A stretch of DNA of 64,000 nucleotides from Latescibacteria bacterium UBA6620. Lineage in GTDB: Bacteria > Latescibacterota > UBA2968. The notes under the pieces were generated by a model that was not told the DNA's origin, searched no databases, and saw nothing but the letters and a program-made list of their open reading frames with translations. The translations under genes and the position numbers were made by a program. Location: assembly GCA_002433075.1 (NCBI GenBank), contig DJHM01000022.1, positions 312,911-376,910 of the forward strand, in the 5' to 3' direction. Shown one piece after another: positions 26,045 to 34,865 of the stretch. Each line of letters begins with the position of its first letter. Positions within the stretch are counted from its first letter, which is position 1.

Positions 26045-26703
26045 TCGAAAAAGATAAACTCGTAGTCGCCTGTGTAGCCGAAGCGCTCGTAGAGCCAGAC
26101 CCATTCGACCACGCTGAAAAACGATTCACACGTCAACGCCCAGCACTGAAGGTTGAAGAGTTCCTGCTCATCGCGATAGCTCTCGAGCATCACGTAACCT
26201 TGCTGCCCTACCCGCTCGATTTCCCGCAATGCTGTCTCGAGATCGAAAATCTTCAGATTGTGGAGGCATCCCATCGATATGACGAGGTCGAAATAATTGT
26301 CATCGAAGGCGTAGACGTCCTGCGCCCGCTGATTGAACAGGTGTGGCCGAATCGACTCCGGCGCATCCCCGATCCCGTGTCGGGATATATCGAATCCGAC
26401 GACTTCCGCGTCCGGCAGGAGTTGCTTGAGTTCACAGAGAACGTGTGCCTTCCCGCACCCCACGTCCAGGATCCGTGACGACTGGGACAGACCGTAGCTT
26501 GAAATGATCTGTTTTGCCACGGGCTTCCACCGACCGTCGTAACGGTAGCCACCGTAGCCGTAGCGCCGGTCGCCGTCCCAGTAGTCGAACTCGTATTCCT
26601 TGGCTTTCAACATGCACCCCACCTTGTCGTCTATCATTCGAGCGACATAGTCTCGCGACGTTCGTCGGTGCAGTGGGGTAACCAGGTCAACCAGTTGGCC
26701 CAA
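26041..26703 (-). CDS. Class I SAM-dependent methyltransferase (glycan-locus type)
   Basis: Product of 220 aa from a TTG at 26703 with GGAAG seven bases upstream. The opening SRDYVARM and FDYWDGDRRYGYGGYRYDGRW segment is characteristic of a methyltransferase group seen in surface-polysaccharide loci. ILDVGCGKAHVLCEL is motif I, VVGFDISRHG motif II and DLVISMGCLHNLK motif IV. It probably methylates a sugar of the repeat unit. The stop overlaps the dehydrogenase start. Confidence 0.85.
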   Translation of the reverse strand: MGQLVDLVTPLHRRTSRDYVARMIDDKVGCMLKAKEYEFDYWDGDRRYGYGGYRYDGRWKPVAKQIISSYGLSQSSRILDVGCGKAHVLCELKQLLPDAEVVGFDISRHGIGDAPESIRPHLFNQRAQDVYAFDDNYFDLVISMGCLHNLKIFDLETALREIERVGQQGYVMLESYRDEQELFNLQCWALTCESFFSVVEWVWLYERFGYTGDYEFIFFE

Positions 26704-26714
26704 AAGGCTCTTCC

Positions 26715-27659
26715 TTACGCAACAGTAATGGATTGAACTTCTACGGAATCCTTCACGACAGAAACCAGATGATCTGTTGTTATCTTGTAACGTTCCATCA
26801 GTGATGCCTGAGAACCGTACTGATCCGGAAACACATCCGGCAAACCGATCCTCTGGAACCGAACGGATCCCGTGAGTCGGGATTCCGCCATGATCTCTGC
26901 CACAGCGCTACCCAGTCCGCCGTAAATCGTATGCTCTTCGATCGTCACAACCGCCCGGACGCTCGAAGCGGCCTCGAGAATCGTCTGTTCATCAAGAGGT
27001 TTGACCGTCGGAACGTGCAAGACGCCTGTGGACACACCACCGCTGTCCAGACGCTCCGCCGCTTCAAGTGCGGGGCCGAGTGTGACTCCGGTCGTCAACA
27101 CAAGAGCGTCCTCCCCATCTCGCACCGGCAGTGCTTTCCCGATCGCAAACGGCACAGCATCGCTCGTCACGATGGGATCGTATCCTTTGGCCAACCGGAT
27201 GTAGATGGGTCCATCGTATTCGACCGTCAGGGGCATCAACCGACGCATCTCATCTGCATCAGCGGGTGCGATGATTGTCATGTTCGGCAAGGCCCGCATG
27301 AGGGCGATGTCTTCGACCGCAAGGTGCGTAGGGCCCAGAGGGGCATATACCATCCCGCCCCCGTTGGCGATCAGACGAACCGAGAGATTGTGCAGGCAGA
27401 GATCGACCGCCACCTGCTCGAGGCAACGGCGCGTAAGAAACGTCGCGATCGTATTGACATAAGGGATCTTCCCCTCGAAGGCGAATCCCGCAGCCATTCC
27501 AATGAGATTGGCCTCGGCGATACCCTCCATGAAGAATCGGTCTGGATGCGCATCACGAAACGCCTGTGCGCTACCTTGCCCCAGATCGGAACCGATGAAG
27601 AACACGCGGTCGTCCTTCTCTGCGAGCTCCCCGACGCATTCGAGTGCGGTCGCCCTCAT
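26715..27659 (-). CDS. Transketolase-like, C-terminal subunit (pyrimidine and transketolase-C domains)
   Basis: Product of 314 aa. FMEGIAEANLIGMAAGFA is the catalytic Glu-bearing segment of the pyrimidine-binding domain, and VTIEEHTIYGGLGSAVAEI the C-terminal domain. It pairs with the N-terminal half encoded just upstream, with a four-base overlap (ATGA), as in split transketolase/DXS-like enzymes. Such pairs in sugar clusters transfer a two-carbon unit to make branched-chain or altered sugars or a ketose; the specific reaction is unknown. Confidence 0.9.
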   Translation of the reverse strand: MRATALECVGELAEKDDRVFFIGSDLGQGSAQAFRDAHPDRFFMEGIAEANLIGMAAGFAFEGKIPYVNTIATFLTRRCLEQVAVDLCLHNLSVRLIANGGGMVYAPLGPTHLAVEDIALMRALPNMTIIAPADADEMRRLMPLTVEYDGPIYIRLAKGYDPIVTSDAVPFAIGKALPVRDGEDALVLTTGVTLGPALEAAERLDSGGVSTGVLHVPTVKPLDEQTILEAASSVRAVVTIEEHTIYGGLGSAVAEIMAESRLTGSVRFQRIGLPDVFPDQYGSQASLMERYKITTDHLVSVVKDSVEVQSITVA

Positions 27660-28468
27660 CGGGAACCGATCCCCTCATACAGTGCCGCAATCTCTTCTGG
27701 CTTCACGCGACTCTTGTGGTGCCAGGACAAATCCTCCTCGACGCCGGAGATGCCTTTCCCTTTGGTTGTATGGCAGATTACCACCGTTGGCTTCTCGACC
27801 TCACACGGAAGATCTTCGAACGCCTCCCTCAAAGCTGTCACGTCGTGTCCGTCAACTTCGCGAACACCGAAACCGAAGGCCGTCCACTTGTCCGCAAATG
27901 GCTCCAGCTCCAGTACCTCGTGAGTCGACGCGTAGGATTGCATCTTGTTATAGTCAACGATCACGGTCAGGCTGTCGAGCCGATGCTTCGCGGCGCACAT
28001 CGCCCCTTCCCAGATACTGCCTTCGTTGCATTCCCCATCTCCAACAATGACGAACACCCGGTGCTTTGCGCCCTCCTGGCGTGCGCTGAGCGCCATTCCG
28101 ACACCAATGGACAACCCGTGGCCGAGCGCACCGGTCGACGCTTCGACTCCCGGTACCTTCGGACGTTCCGGATGCCCGCCGAGGATGCCTTCGCTCTTGC
28201 AGAAACGCTCGAATTCCGAGCGATGGAAGAATCCCTTATCGCCCAGCACAGCATACAACGCCATACAACCGTGTCCCTTGCTCAGAATCATGCGATCCCG
28301 GTCAGACCAGTTCGGTTCGTCCACCCTGAACGCAAGGACATCGTCGTAGAGCACGCTAAGGATCTCGACAAGAGACAGAGCCGATGCCAGGTGCCCGCGG
28401 CCTCCGTACTCCAACATCCCGACGATCATATGCCTGAGTTCGTCTGACCTTTCGTTTAGCTGATTCAT
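27656..28468 (-). CDS. Transketolase-like, N-terminal subunit (ThDP-binding)
   Basis: Product of 270 aa. GHGCMALYAVL, STGALGHGLSIGVGMAL and the ThDP/Mg motif VGDGECNEGSIWEG with VDYNKMQ near the end of that segment are standard. Length (270) is that of the usual split N-terminal half. ATGA overlap with the kinase-like gene. Together with the 314-aa partner it forms a complete enzyme separate from the central-metabolic transketolase, so a dedicated role in building a glycan sugar is likely. Confidence 0.92.
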   Translation of the reverse strand: MNQLNERSDELRHMIVGMLEYGGRGHLASALSLVEILSVLYDDVLAFRVDEPNWSDRDRMILSKGHGCMALYAVLGDKGFFHRSEFERFCKSEGILGGHPERPKVPGVEASTGALGHGLSIGVGMALSARQEGAKHRVFVIVGDGECNEGSIWEGAMCAAKHRLDSLTVIVDYNKMQSYASTHEVLELEPFADKWTAFGFGVREVDGHDVTALREAFEDLPCEVEKPTVVICHTTKGKGISGVEEDLSWHHKSRVKPEEIAALYEGIGSR

Positions 28469-29505
28469 TGTCCGGCACTCCCGAAGAGAGGACCAAATTC
28501 CATCGCCTGACGTGCTGCACTCAGCAGATCGCGGGCCTTTTCCACCTGTCGCTTAAGCACACCTTCCATCTCACCACTGTGTGCAAGCCGACGTCGCTCC
28601 CAGGAGCCAGGAAGGAACTCATTCAGTACGATCAGACACCACTTCAGTGCCCAGAGCGGCCTTAGCGCCTGAATCCGATGACGAAGTGTCGAATCGTCGG
28701 AAAAGATGGACAGAACTCGCGACGCAAACTGAGCCTTGAGTTCACTCGTCAGCGTCATCGCTGGATGTAGTACGAAGTCGCACACCAACTTTGCCGGGTC
28801 GTCCCATCCGAAGTACTCGAAATCCACGAAGGCGAGTTGGCCATCCGAACGACGCAACGCGTTGTGGAATCCGAAGTCAGAGGGACTGAGTGCGCGGTGT
28901 TCGGGTCCGATCAGACAAGTGGAATCCAGTCCGGCGTCATCGTAGACACATCGCGCCTCCTCAATGGCTTCGTTTATCGTCTGCTCCAGATCACCTTCCA
29001 CGAACGCAAGCGCATCCTGATGGTGTCGCGTATACGGTCGCACGGTTTCAAATCGCTTCCGTCTTTCCACGAGTTGATCCTCGATCTCTTCGAGGGAGAA
29101 GCAGGCCTCCGATGCCGGGCCCAGAGCGTCGCTACCTGCTGATGTTCTCAGCGATGCGAGCGCCTCGACGAACGTCGCAGCTTGATCAATATCGTCCGGA
29201 CTGACGTCGACAATGCCTACACCCTCTACGAACCTGTAGACAGCGAATGCCGACTCCGGCCTGGATAGAATGGGCTCTGGGATCTGCCGAAGACCGTGCT
29301 TCCACATGAATTCCACAGCTGAAAACTCCGTCCGGAGGCGATCACGTCGGTCGTCGGCAATCCGCGGATATAGCTTCGCCAGGTAATCGGCCGTGACTGT
29401 CCGGATTCGAAGCACGCGGCTGTTCGCACTCGCCAGTTGCTCGACCGAGCGAACGCCCCCCCCGATCTTCTCGATCTCGGCGATCAGTGCCCGATGAGTC
29501 GTCAC
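28465..29505 (-). CDS. APH/choline-kinase-fold phosphotransferase
   Basis: Product of 346 aa from GTG 29505, sharing GTGA with the HAD stop. LSPSDFGFHNALR is the Brenner-type catalytic loop (Asp as base, Asn as Mg ligand) and LAFVDFEYFGWDDPAKLV the DFD-equivalent. N-terminal strands (RVLRIRT, YLAKLYPR) fit the nucleotide-binding lobe. Substrate is a small hydroxyl compound; in this locus a sugar or amino-alcohol is likely. The HAD phosphatase-like gene next to it suggests a phosphorylation/dephosphorylation step on the same intermediate (inference). Confidence 0.82.
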   Translation of the reverse strand: MTTHRALIAEIEKIGGGVRSVEQLASANSRVLRIRTVTADYLAKLYPRIADDRRDRLRTEFSAVEFMWKHGLRQIPEPILSRPESAFAVYRFVEGVGIVDVSPDDIDQAATFVEALASLRTSAGSDALGPASEACFSLEEIEDQLVERRKRFETVRPYTRHHQDALAFVEGDLEQTINEAIEEARCVYDDAGLDSTCLIGPEHRALSPSDFGFHNALRRSDGQLAFVDFEYFGWDDPAKLVCDFVLHPAMTLTSELKAQFASRVLSIFSDDSTLRHRIQALRPLWALKWCLIVLNEFLPGSWERRRLAHSGEMEGVLKRQVEKARDLLSAARQAMEFGPLFGSAGQ

Positions 29506-30122
29506 ACCCGGCACCCAAACAGAATGCTGGCGATCTCGGACCAGTCGCTCGCAAGATCGATGTCGGCGTTCCTTTCCATCCCCTGTCCATAGAGGATCCT
29601 GGCTACCCCCTCCGGGAAATCCGAATTCAGAAACACTTCAGGCAAATCATCTACGAAGTGCGTACACCCCAGGCTACCGATTCGACGGACCTTCTCCTTC
29701 CTCGTAGGCTCGAAATAGACATCCTGGCGACCGAAGCCGAGACCGTCCGGGTTGAAGAAGTGATTCGACTCCATCCATTGGAGGGAAGCCTTGTGAAGGT
29801 CCGTATCCGGATCCTGGGCGGCGAACCGGGTCTTGTGACTCACCACAACTACGGGGACACCCTCAGCACGGCATCGTTGCATTGCCTCCCTGAAGCCTGT
29901 CTCCATCTCGGCCTCGCACATTCGTCGGCCATAGACTTCTGCCTGCACCTTCTGCCAGAGAATTTCCCCATCTGGTAGTCCTCTCAGGAAACGTCGAAGT
30001 TCAGGTTTGCCCTCAATCTCGTCAGGCACATCGATTCCGAGCGCTTTAGTCGCTCGAGGGAACACGTGCTCGTAAGACACGATCGTGTTGTCGAAGTCGG
30101 TTCCCAGTCTAATCGAGTTCAA
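29502..30122 (-). CDS. HAD-superfamily hydrolase
   Basis: Product of 206 aa. TDFDNTIVSYE is motif I (DxDxT-like with Asn), VVVVSHKT motif II, and THFVDDLPEVFLNS motif IV with the paired Asp. The layout suits a small phosphatase. No GmhB signature is visible, so it is not obviously the heptose bisphosphate phosphatase. TTG start nine bases after the DegT stop has no clear ribosome binding site; an internal start cannot be excluded. Confidence 0.82.
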   Translation of the reverse strand: MNSIRLGTDFDNTIVSYEHVFPRATKALGIDVPDEIEGKPELRRFLRGLPDGEILWQKVQAEVYGRRMCEAEMETGFREAMQRCRAEGVPVVVVSHKTRFAAQDPDTDLHKASLQWMESNHFFNPDGLGFGRQDVYFEPTRKEKVRRIGSLGCTHFVDDLPEVFLNSDFPEGVARILYGQGMERNADIDLASDWSEIASILFGCRV

Positions 30123-30131
30123 GTCTAACGT

Positions 30132-31235
30132 TCAGTCGAAAAATGAGCGCACGCTGTCGACTACGTGATGCTTCTGGTCGTCCGACAGGAACTGGTTCAC
30201 CGGTAGCGTCAGGATCCGCCCACACAGACGTTCCGTGTTGGGGAGGGAGCCAACACCATAGCCCAGCGAAGATGCCGCCTCCTGCAGGTGAACTGGAATC
30301 GGGTAATGAACCTTTGCGGAAATACCCCTCTCCGAGAGGTAAGCCTGCAGTTCATCTCTCCTGTCGGTCTGAATCACATAGGTGTGGTAGACGTGTCCCT
30401 CGCAGGGTTCCGTCCCGGGCGTAGTCACCACATCATCGAGTTCCCGATTGTAGAACTCCGCTGTCTGGCGGCGCGATTCTTCGATGCTGGCCAGGTGATC
30501 CAAACGCCGGGTCAGAATCTCCGCCTGGATGGAGTCCAACCTCGTGCAATAGCCCCAGAAGCGAACGTGGTCGCGGTCAACAAGCCCGTGATTCCTGAGC
30601 AGGCGACATCGCTCGGCACTCTCTCCGTTGTTGCAGGTCACAATGCCCCCGTCGCCGCAGGCGTTCAGATTCTTCAGGGGATGCACGCTGAAACACGCAA
30701 GGTCTCCGATCGAGCCGATTTTCCGTCCACGATACGTGGCACCTACGGCCTGGGCTGCGTCCTCAATCACGTAGAGTCCGTGTTGATCGGCTATTCGCTG
30801 CAAACGGTCCATCTTCGCCGGCCGGCCTGTCAGATGGACGGGAAGCACCGCCTTCGTTCGTTCGGTGACCGCATCCTCGATCCGATCGGGATCGATATTC
30901 ATATCGTCCGCAACGTCCACGAATACGGGTGTCGCCCCGACCAGTACGATACTGGACACTGTCGAAATCCACGAGTTCGACACCGTGATCACTTCGTCTC
31001 CGGGGCCGATGTCGAGTAGTCGGAGGGCCAGTATCAGGGCGTCTGTACCGCTACCTACGCCAATGGCGTATAGCACACCGCACAGTTTCGCGAAGCGCTC
31101 CTCAAACTCGGCCACCGATCGACCAAGAACAAAATCGCCGCGGGCCATAACGTCCTCTACCGCACCTACCAGAGCCTCCCGCTCCTGGCGGTACTGTTGA
31201 GGAAAGTCGTTATACGGGACTTCGACCACGCTCAT
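30132..31235 (-). CDS. DegT/DnrJ/EryC1 aminotransferase (tandem copy A)
   Basis: Product of 367 aa. GVGSGTDALILALRLL, YVIEDAAQAVGATYRG and FSVHPLKNLNACGDGG (with the PLP lysine) are the family motifs. It overlaps copy B by four bases, and copy B at 31232-32332 has the same motif order and length. Both would aminate keto-sugar nucleotides, perhaps at different carbons or in different nucleotide-sugars, since two redundant copies in one operon would be unusual. Confidence 0.92.
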   Translation of the reverse strand: MSVVEVPYNDFPQQYRQEREALVGAVEDVMARGDFVLGRSVAEFEERFAKLCGVLYAIGVGSGTDALILALRLLDIGPGDEVITVSNSWISTVSSIVLVGATPVFVDVADDMNIDPDRIEDAVTERTKAVLPVHLTGRPAKMDRLQRIADQHGLYVIEDAAQAVGATYRGRKIGSIGDLACFSVHPLKNLNACGDGGIVTCNNGESAERCRLLRNHGLVDRDHVRFWGYCTRLDSIQAEILTRRLDHLASIEESRRQTAEFYNRELDDVVTTPGTEPCEGHVYHTYVIQTDRRDELQAYLSERGISAKVHYPIPVHLQEAASSLGYGVGSLPNTERLCGRILTLPVNQFLSDDQKHHVVDSVRSFFD

Positions 31236-32332
31236 CTCGCGTAAAAGGCCTCTACCACTTCGATGACTCGATGAAGCTGGGCCGGTTCAAGATGTTGGTC
31301 GACAGGCAACGTGATGATGCTTCCCGCCTGTCGTTCGGTTTCCGGAAAATCTCCAGGCTTATACCCGAGATGGGAGAGCCCCTCCTGAAGGAACAGCGGT
31401 ATTGGATAATGGATCTTCGCGGAGACGCCATTTTCGAGGAGGTGAGTATGGAGTTCATCTCGATTCTGTGCGTAGACCACGTAGAGATGATACACCTGAC
31501 GCACGTTCTCTCGACGAGGCGGCAGTTGGATCCCCTCCAGCGACGAAAACGCGGCGTCGTAAACCGATGCGTTCTCGATTCGACTTGCGGTGATGTCCGG
31601 CACCTGGTCGACGAGCGCATTGCCAACAACGGCCTGCACTGTATCCAACCTCGAATTGTATCCCAGGATTTCTATTTCATCGCGGCTCTTCATTCCGTGA
31701 TTCCGGATCAGCCGCAGCATTCGAGCGTGGTCCACCGAGTCGGTCACGATCATCCCGGAGTCCCCCCAGACGTTGAGGTTCTTCAAGGGATGCAAGCTGA
31801 ACCCGGCCGCTTCTCCGAACGTGCCTGCGCGTTTCCCTTCGTACTCTGCCAGGATGGACTGGCACGCGTCTTCCACAATCGGTAGATCGTGTTGTTCACA
31901 GACGTCGATCAAGGGCCTCATATCAACGGGCTCGCCGGTGTAGTGCACGGGCACGACCGCCTTGGTCCTGGGCGTGATGGCAGACGCGACCTGCGACACA
32001 TCCATCGTGTAGTAAGGGGTCACATCCACGAACACGGGACGAGCACCGAGGGCATTGATGGCACCCACCGTGGCAATGAAGGTATTGGCAGCCGTGATGA
32101 CTTCGTCCCCGTGCCCCACGCCCAGCGCCTTCAAGCTGAGCATCAGCGCATCTGTTCCGCTGTTTACCCCCACGGCGTAGCGGGTACCGATCAGATCTGC
32201 GAATTTCTCCTCAAACTCTTCAACCCGGGCCCCAAGCGTAAAGTCGCCTTTCATCACGACGGACCTGATCTCTTCAAGAATGGGATCCGGATCCGCGAAC
32301 TGCTGGGGCAGATATGAGTATCGAACCTTCAT
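31232..32332 (-). CDS. DegT/DnrJ/EryC1 aminotransferase (tandem copy B)
   Basis: Product of 366 aa. GVNSGTDALMLSLKAL, PIVEDACQSILAEYEG and FSLHPLKNLNVWGDSG with intact PLP lysine. Its start overlaps the epimerase stop (ATGA). The epimerase immediately upstream in the operon could supply a keto- or epimerised nucleotide sugar. N-terminus MKVRYSYLPQQF replaces the DL-type opening of copy A, so the active sites probably differ in specificity. Confidence 0.92.
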   Translation of the reverse strand: MKVRYSYLPQQFADPDPILEEIRSVVMKGDFTLGARVEEFEEKFADLIGTRYAVGVNSGTDALMLSLKALGVGHGDEVITAANTFIATVGAINALGARPVFVDVTPYYTMDVSQVASAITPRTKAVVPVHYTGEPVDMRPLIDVCEQHDLPIVEDACQSILAEYEGKRAGTFGEAAGFSLHPLKNLNVWGDSGMIVTDSVDHARMLRLIRNHGMKSRDEIEILGYNSRLDTVQAVVGNALVDQVPDITASRIENASVYDAAFSSLEGIQLPPRRENVRQVYHLYVVYAQNRDELHTHLLENGVSAKIHYPIPLFLQEGLSHLGYKPGDFPETERQAGSIITLPVDQHLEPAQLHRVIEVVEAFYAR

Positions 32333-33315
32333 GCGAGACGCAGATCCTGCATCGTAGCGATGTTCGAATAGGCCTTTCCGAAAGGATCTGGAACCAGACC
32401 CTCTTCGAATGCGTTCACGAGGTCACGCACGGCATCACCGATGCTGTGACGCGGCGTGAAACCCAGTTCTCGTCGCAGTCTCTCGGACGAAATGTGGTAA
32501 GACCTGTTGTCATCGGAGGGAGTGACTTCAATCTCGACGTCTGTCCTTACGACTTCTCTCACGATCTCTGCGATCTGCATTACCGTATGGTTTTCGTATC
32601 CCGCGTTGTAGATCTTCCCATCGATCAGCGAGGCTTCCCACTCCAATGATTTCACGTACAGATCGGTCACATCCTCGATGTGGATGTTGGGTCGCTTTTG
32701 TGCCCCACCAAAAACGGTGATCTTCCCCCGATTGATCGCGTGACTCGTTAGAATATTGACTGTCAGGTCCAGCCGCAGCCTGGGTGAATAACCGCAAACG
32801 GTCGCGGGCCGAAGAATCAACGTCGTGAATCCGGGTTCACGTGCTTCGATCAGCAATTCTTCGCATTTCGCCTTGTAAAGGGAGTAGTCGGTCAGGGGTT
32901 CCAGCGTAAGATCTTCGGTCACCCGATCCTCATCCTTGACTCCGTAAACGCTGGACGACGAAGCGTAGATGAACCGACCGACATTGTGCTCCTTGGCCAG
33001 GCTTATCAGCTGGGGAAAGCAGTCGAAATTGATCGATCGGCCCAGTTCTGGATCCAAATCGAACGACGGGTCATTGGAAACACACGCGAGGTGAATCACA
33101 GCGTCGCAGCCGCGCATCGCACGGTTCAATGCATCGCGATCTCTGACGTCCCCTCTGATTTGCTCGAGATTATTGTGAGGCGGAAGCACGTCCTCGCCGA
33201 ACCAATACAGATCGAGCACCTTCACTCGATGACCCGACGCGAGGAGCTTCGGGACGAGCACGGCCCCAACGTATCCAGCTCCCCCCGTAACAATAACGGT
33301 CTGTCTATCGGCCAA
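32329..33315 (-). CDS. NAD-dependent epimerase/dehydratase
   Basis: Product of 328 aa, extended SDR. VTGGAGYVGAVLV is the dinucleotide motif, SSSSVYGVKD precedes the active-site YSLYKAKCE (Tyr and Lys), and LRPATVCGYSPRLR is the substrate-side motif. Acts on nucleotide sugars, either as a C4 or C5 epimerase or as a dehydratase. A TTG start six bases after the upstream stop is assumed. Followed by two DegT aminotransferases, so it likely makes their keto- or epimerised substrate (inference). Confidence 0.88.
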   Translation of the reverse strand: MADRQTVIVTGGAGYVGAVLVPKLLASGHRVKVLDLYWFGEDVLPPHNNLEQIRGDVRDRDALNRAMRGCDAVIHLACVSNDPSFDLDPELGRSINFDCFPQLISLAKEHNVGRFIYASSSSVYGVKDEDRVTEDLTLEPLTDYSLYKAKCEELLIEAREPGFTTLILRPATVCGYSPRLRLDLTVNILTSHAINRGKITVFGGAQKRPNIHIEDVTDLYVKSLEWEASLIDGKIYNAGYENHTVMQIAEIVREVVRTDVEIEVTPSDDNRSYHISSERLRRELGFTPRHSIGDAVRDLVNAFEEGLVPDPFGKAYSNIATMQDLRLA

Positions 33316-33321
33316 TGGATC

Positions 33322-34854
33322 TCACTTGAGAAGCGAAATGACGTGCTTGGATGTGGAAACACGATCCAGGGAATGGCGATTTCCAAGCTCGGAGACCACC
33401 CGAGCACCAGCCACGTTTCCGACCAGACCCACCACTTCCCAAGGTGCGGACTGCTCCAACAGAATCGTGGATACGGCGAGGAACGCATCGCCCGCCCCAA
33501 CTCGATCGACCACCTGCGAGGCAAACGCCGGCACTCGAACGAACTGCTCTCCCCGTGTGTGGTGCAAGCTGCCTTCCCGGCCCCGCGTGACTGTGAATCG
33601 ATCGCAATCGATCCGGTTCGAAACTTCGATCAGCAGATCTTCTGTCGGAGCCTCTCTTAATCGAGTTTCAATAGCGATCTCATGCGTGGCCAGACACACA
33701 TAGTCTGCGCGCTTATATCTGGAGATCGTGTTGAACCCTCTGTTTCCCGCATTGGACTGCGTATTGACGGCAAGGAATCCCGACGTAGAACAGATCTTCT
33801 CGATCGCAGAAGGCCCCAACATACCGTGACCATAGTCGGCAACGATCACAATGTCGTAGTCGTCCACCTTACCCAGCGCATCGAGGAGTGCTTGGTCATT
33901 CGGCGCAGCCAATGTTGCATCGTTCATCGAATAAATTTCGAGCAACTTGGTTTGCGTATACCGGTCTAGGAACCGCGTCTTGGTGATAGTGGGGGAATCC
34001 GACTTGGTCAAGAAGACCGGGTCCACATTCTGAACAAGGGAGTCGCGAACAAACTCTTCTTTGCGATCATGGTCACCCAGGGTCGTTACCAGCGTCACAT
34101 CGTCGCAGAATCCTGCGATGTGGTTCGCAACTGCCAGGCTTCCGCCTGGGAAGGCTTCTGAGTCTCGTTGTTGAAATGCCAGAACAGGATCTTTGGTGGA
34201 CTTCCCCAGTGCGGAGCAATAGACGTACTCGTCAACAATGGCTTCGCCTACCACGAGTACTTTCTTCCTGCGGGCGACCTCCAGATACTCCAGGATCCCT
34301 TCCTCAGAGTGTTCGGCCCGAAAAGCCTCCAGCCAGGCCTCGGTTTCCGGGGTAAACTGGGTGAAGTGCTCATTCAAGAGCCTGGATGAGCTGAATACCA
34401 GGTCGTCCGTAAAACACACCTCGGCCCCAACCTCTTCCGCCGTAACCAGTTCGGGTTCCAGATTGGACTTGGCATCCACCTGAGCGGTTTTGTACTCACC
34501 ACCTTTGCAGTAGACATCCGGTCGAACTTGCCGAAGCGTCTCGACCGCAGTGGGCCACTCGTTCACGCCGACATAGTCAACTACATCCAATGCAGCGACG
34601 GCTTCGGCCCTCAGTTCCTGAGGGAAGACGGGGCGATGGACGCCCTTGTTCACGTATCGGTCTGGTGTCAATGTGACGATGAGAGCGTTTCCCTGCTTCC
34701 GGGCCTCCTCGAAGTGACGAATGTGACCGATGTGGACGAGGTCGAACACCCCGTGACACATTACCACTCTCTTACCCTCAGTTCGCAGATCGCGAACCAT
34801 GCCTGCGAGGGCCTCGATGTTACCAGCGATCTTTCTCTTTGTGGATTCGGACAC
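33322..34854 (-). CDS. Nucleotidyltransferase-PfkB kinase fusion (HldE-like, domains in reverse order)
   Basis: Product of 510 aa. The N-terminal domain (about 20-165) has CHGVFDLVHIGHIRHF with the HxGH nucleotidyltransferase motif and NKGVHRPVFP. The C-terminal domain (about 190-510) is PfkB: GGSLAVANHI, a central kinase core, and VDRVGAGDAFLAV carrying the GAGD anion hole and catalytic Asp. E. coli HldE has the kinase first and the nucleotidyltransferase second, so order is inverted here. It should phosphorylate a sugar or sugar phosphate and activate it with a nucleotide. GTG start 11 bases past the regulator stop. Confidence 0.88.
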   Translation of the reverse strand: MSESTKRKIAGNIEALAGMVRDLRTEGKRVVMCHGVFDLVHIGHIRHFEEARKQGNALIVTLTPDRYVNKGVHRPVFPQELRAEAVAALDVVDYVGVNEWPTAVETLRQVRPDVYCKGGEYKTAQVDAKSNLEPELVTAEEVGAEVCFTDDLVFSSSRLLNEHFTQFTPETEAWLEAFRAEHSEEGILEYLEVARRKKVLVVGEAIVDEYVYCSALGKSTKDPVLAFQQRDSEAFPGGSLAVANHIAGFCDDVTLVTTLGDHDRKEEFVRDSLVQNVDPVFLTKSDSPTITKTRFLDRYTQTKLLEIYSMNDATLAAPNDQALLDALGKVDDYDIVIVADYGHGMLGPSAIEKICSTSGFLAVNTQSNAGNRGFNTISRYKRADYVCLATHEIAIETRLREAPTEDLLIEVSNRIDCDRFTVTRGREGSLHHTRGEQFVRVPAFASQVVDRVGAGDAFLAVSTILLEQSAPWEVVGLVGNVAGARVVSELGNRHSLDRVSTSKHVISLLK

Positions 34855-34865
34855 TTCAGAGACCG

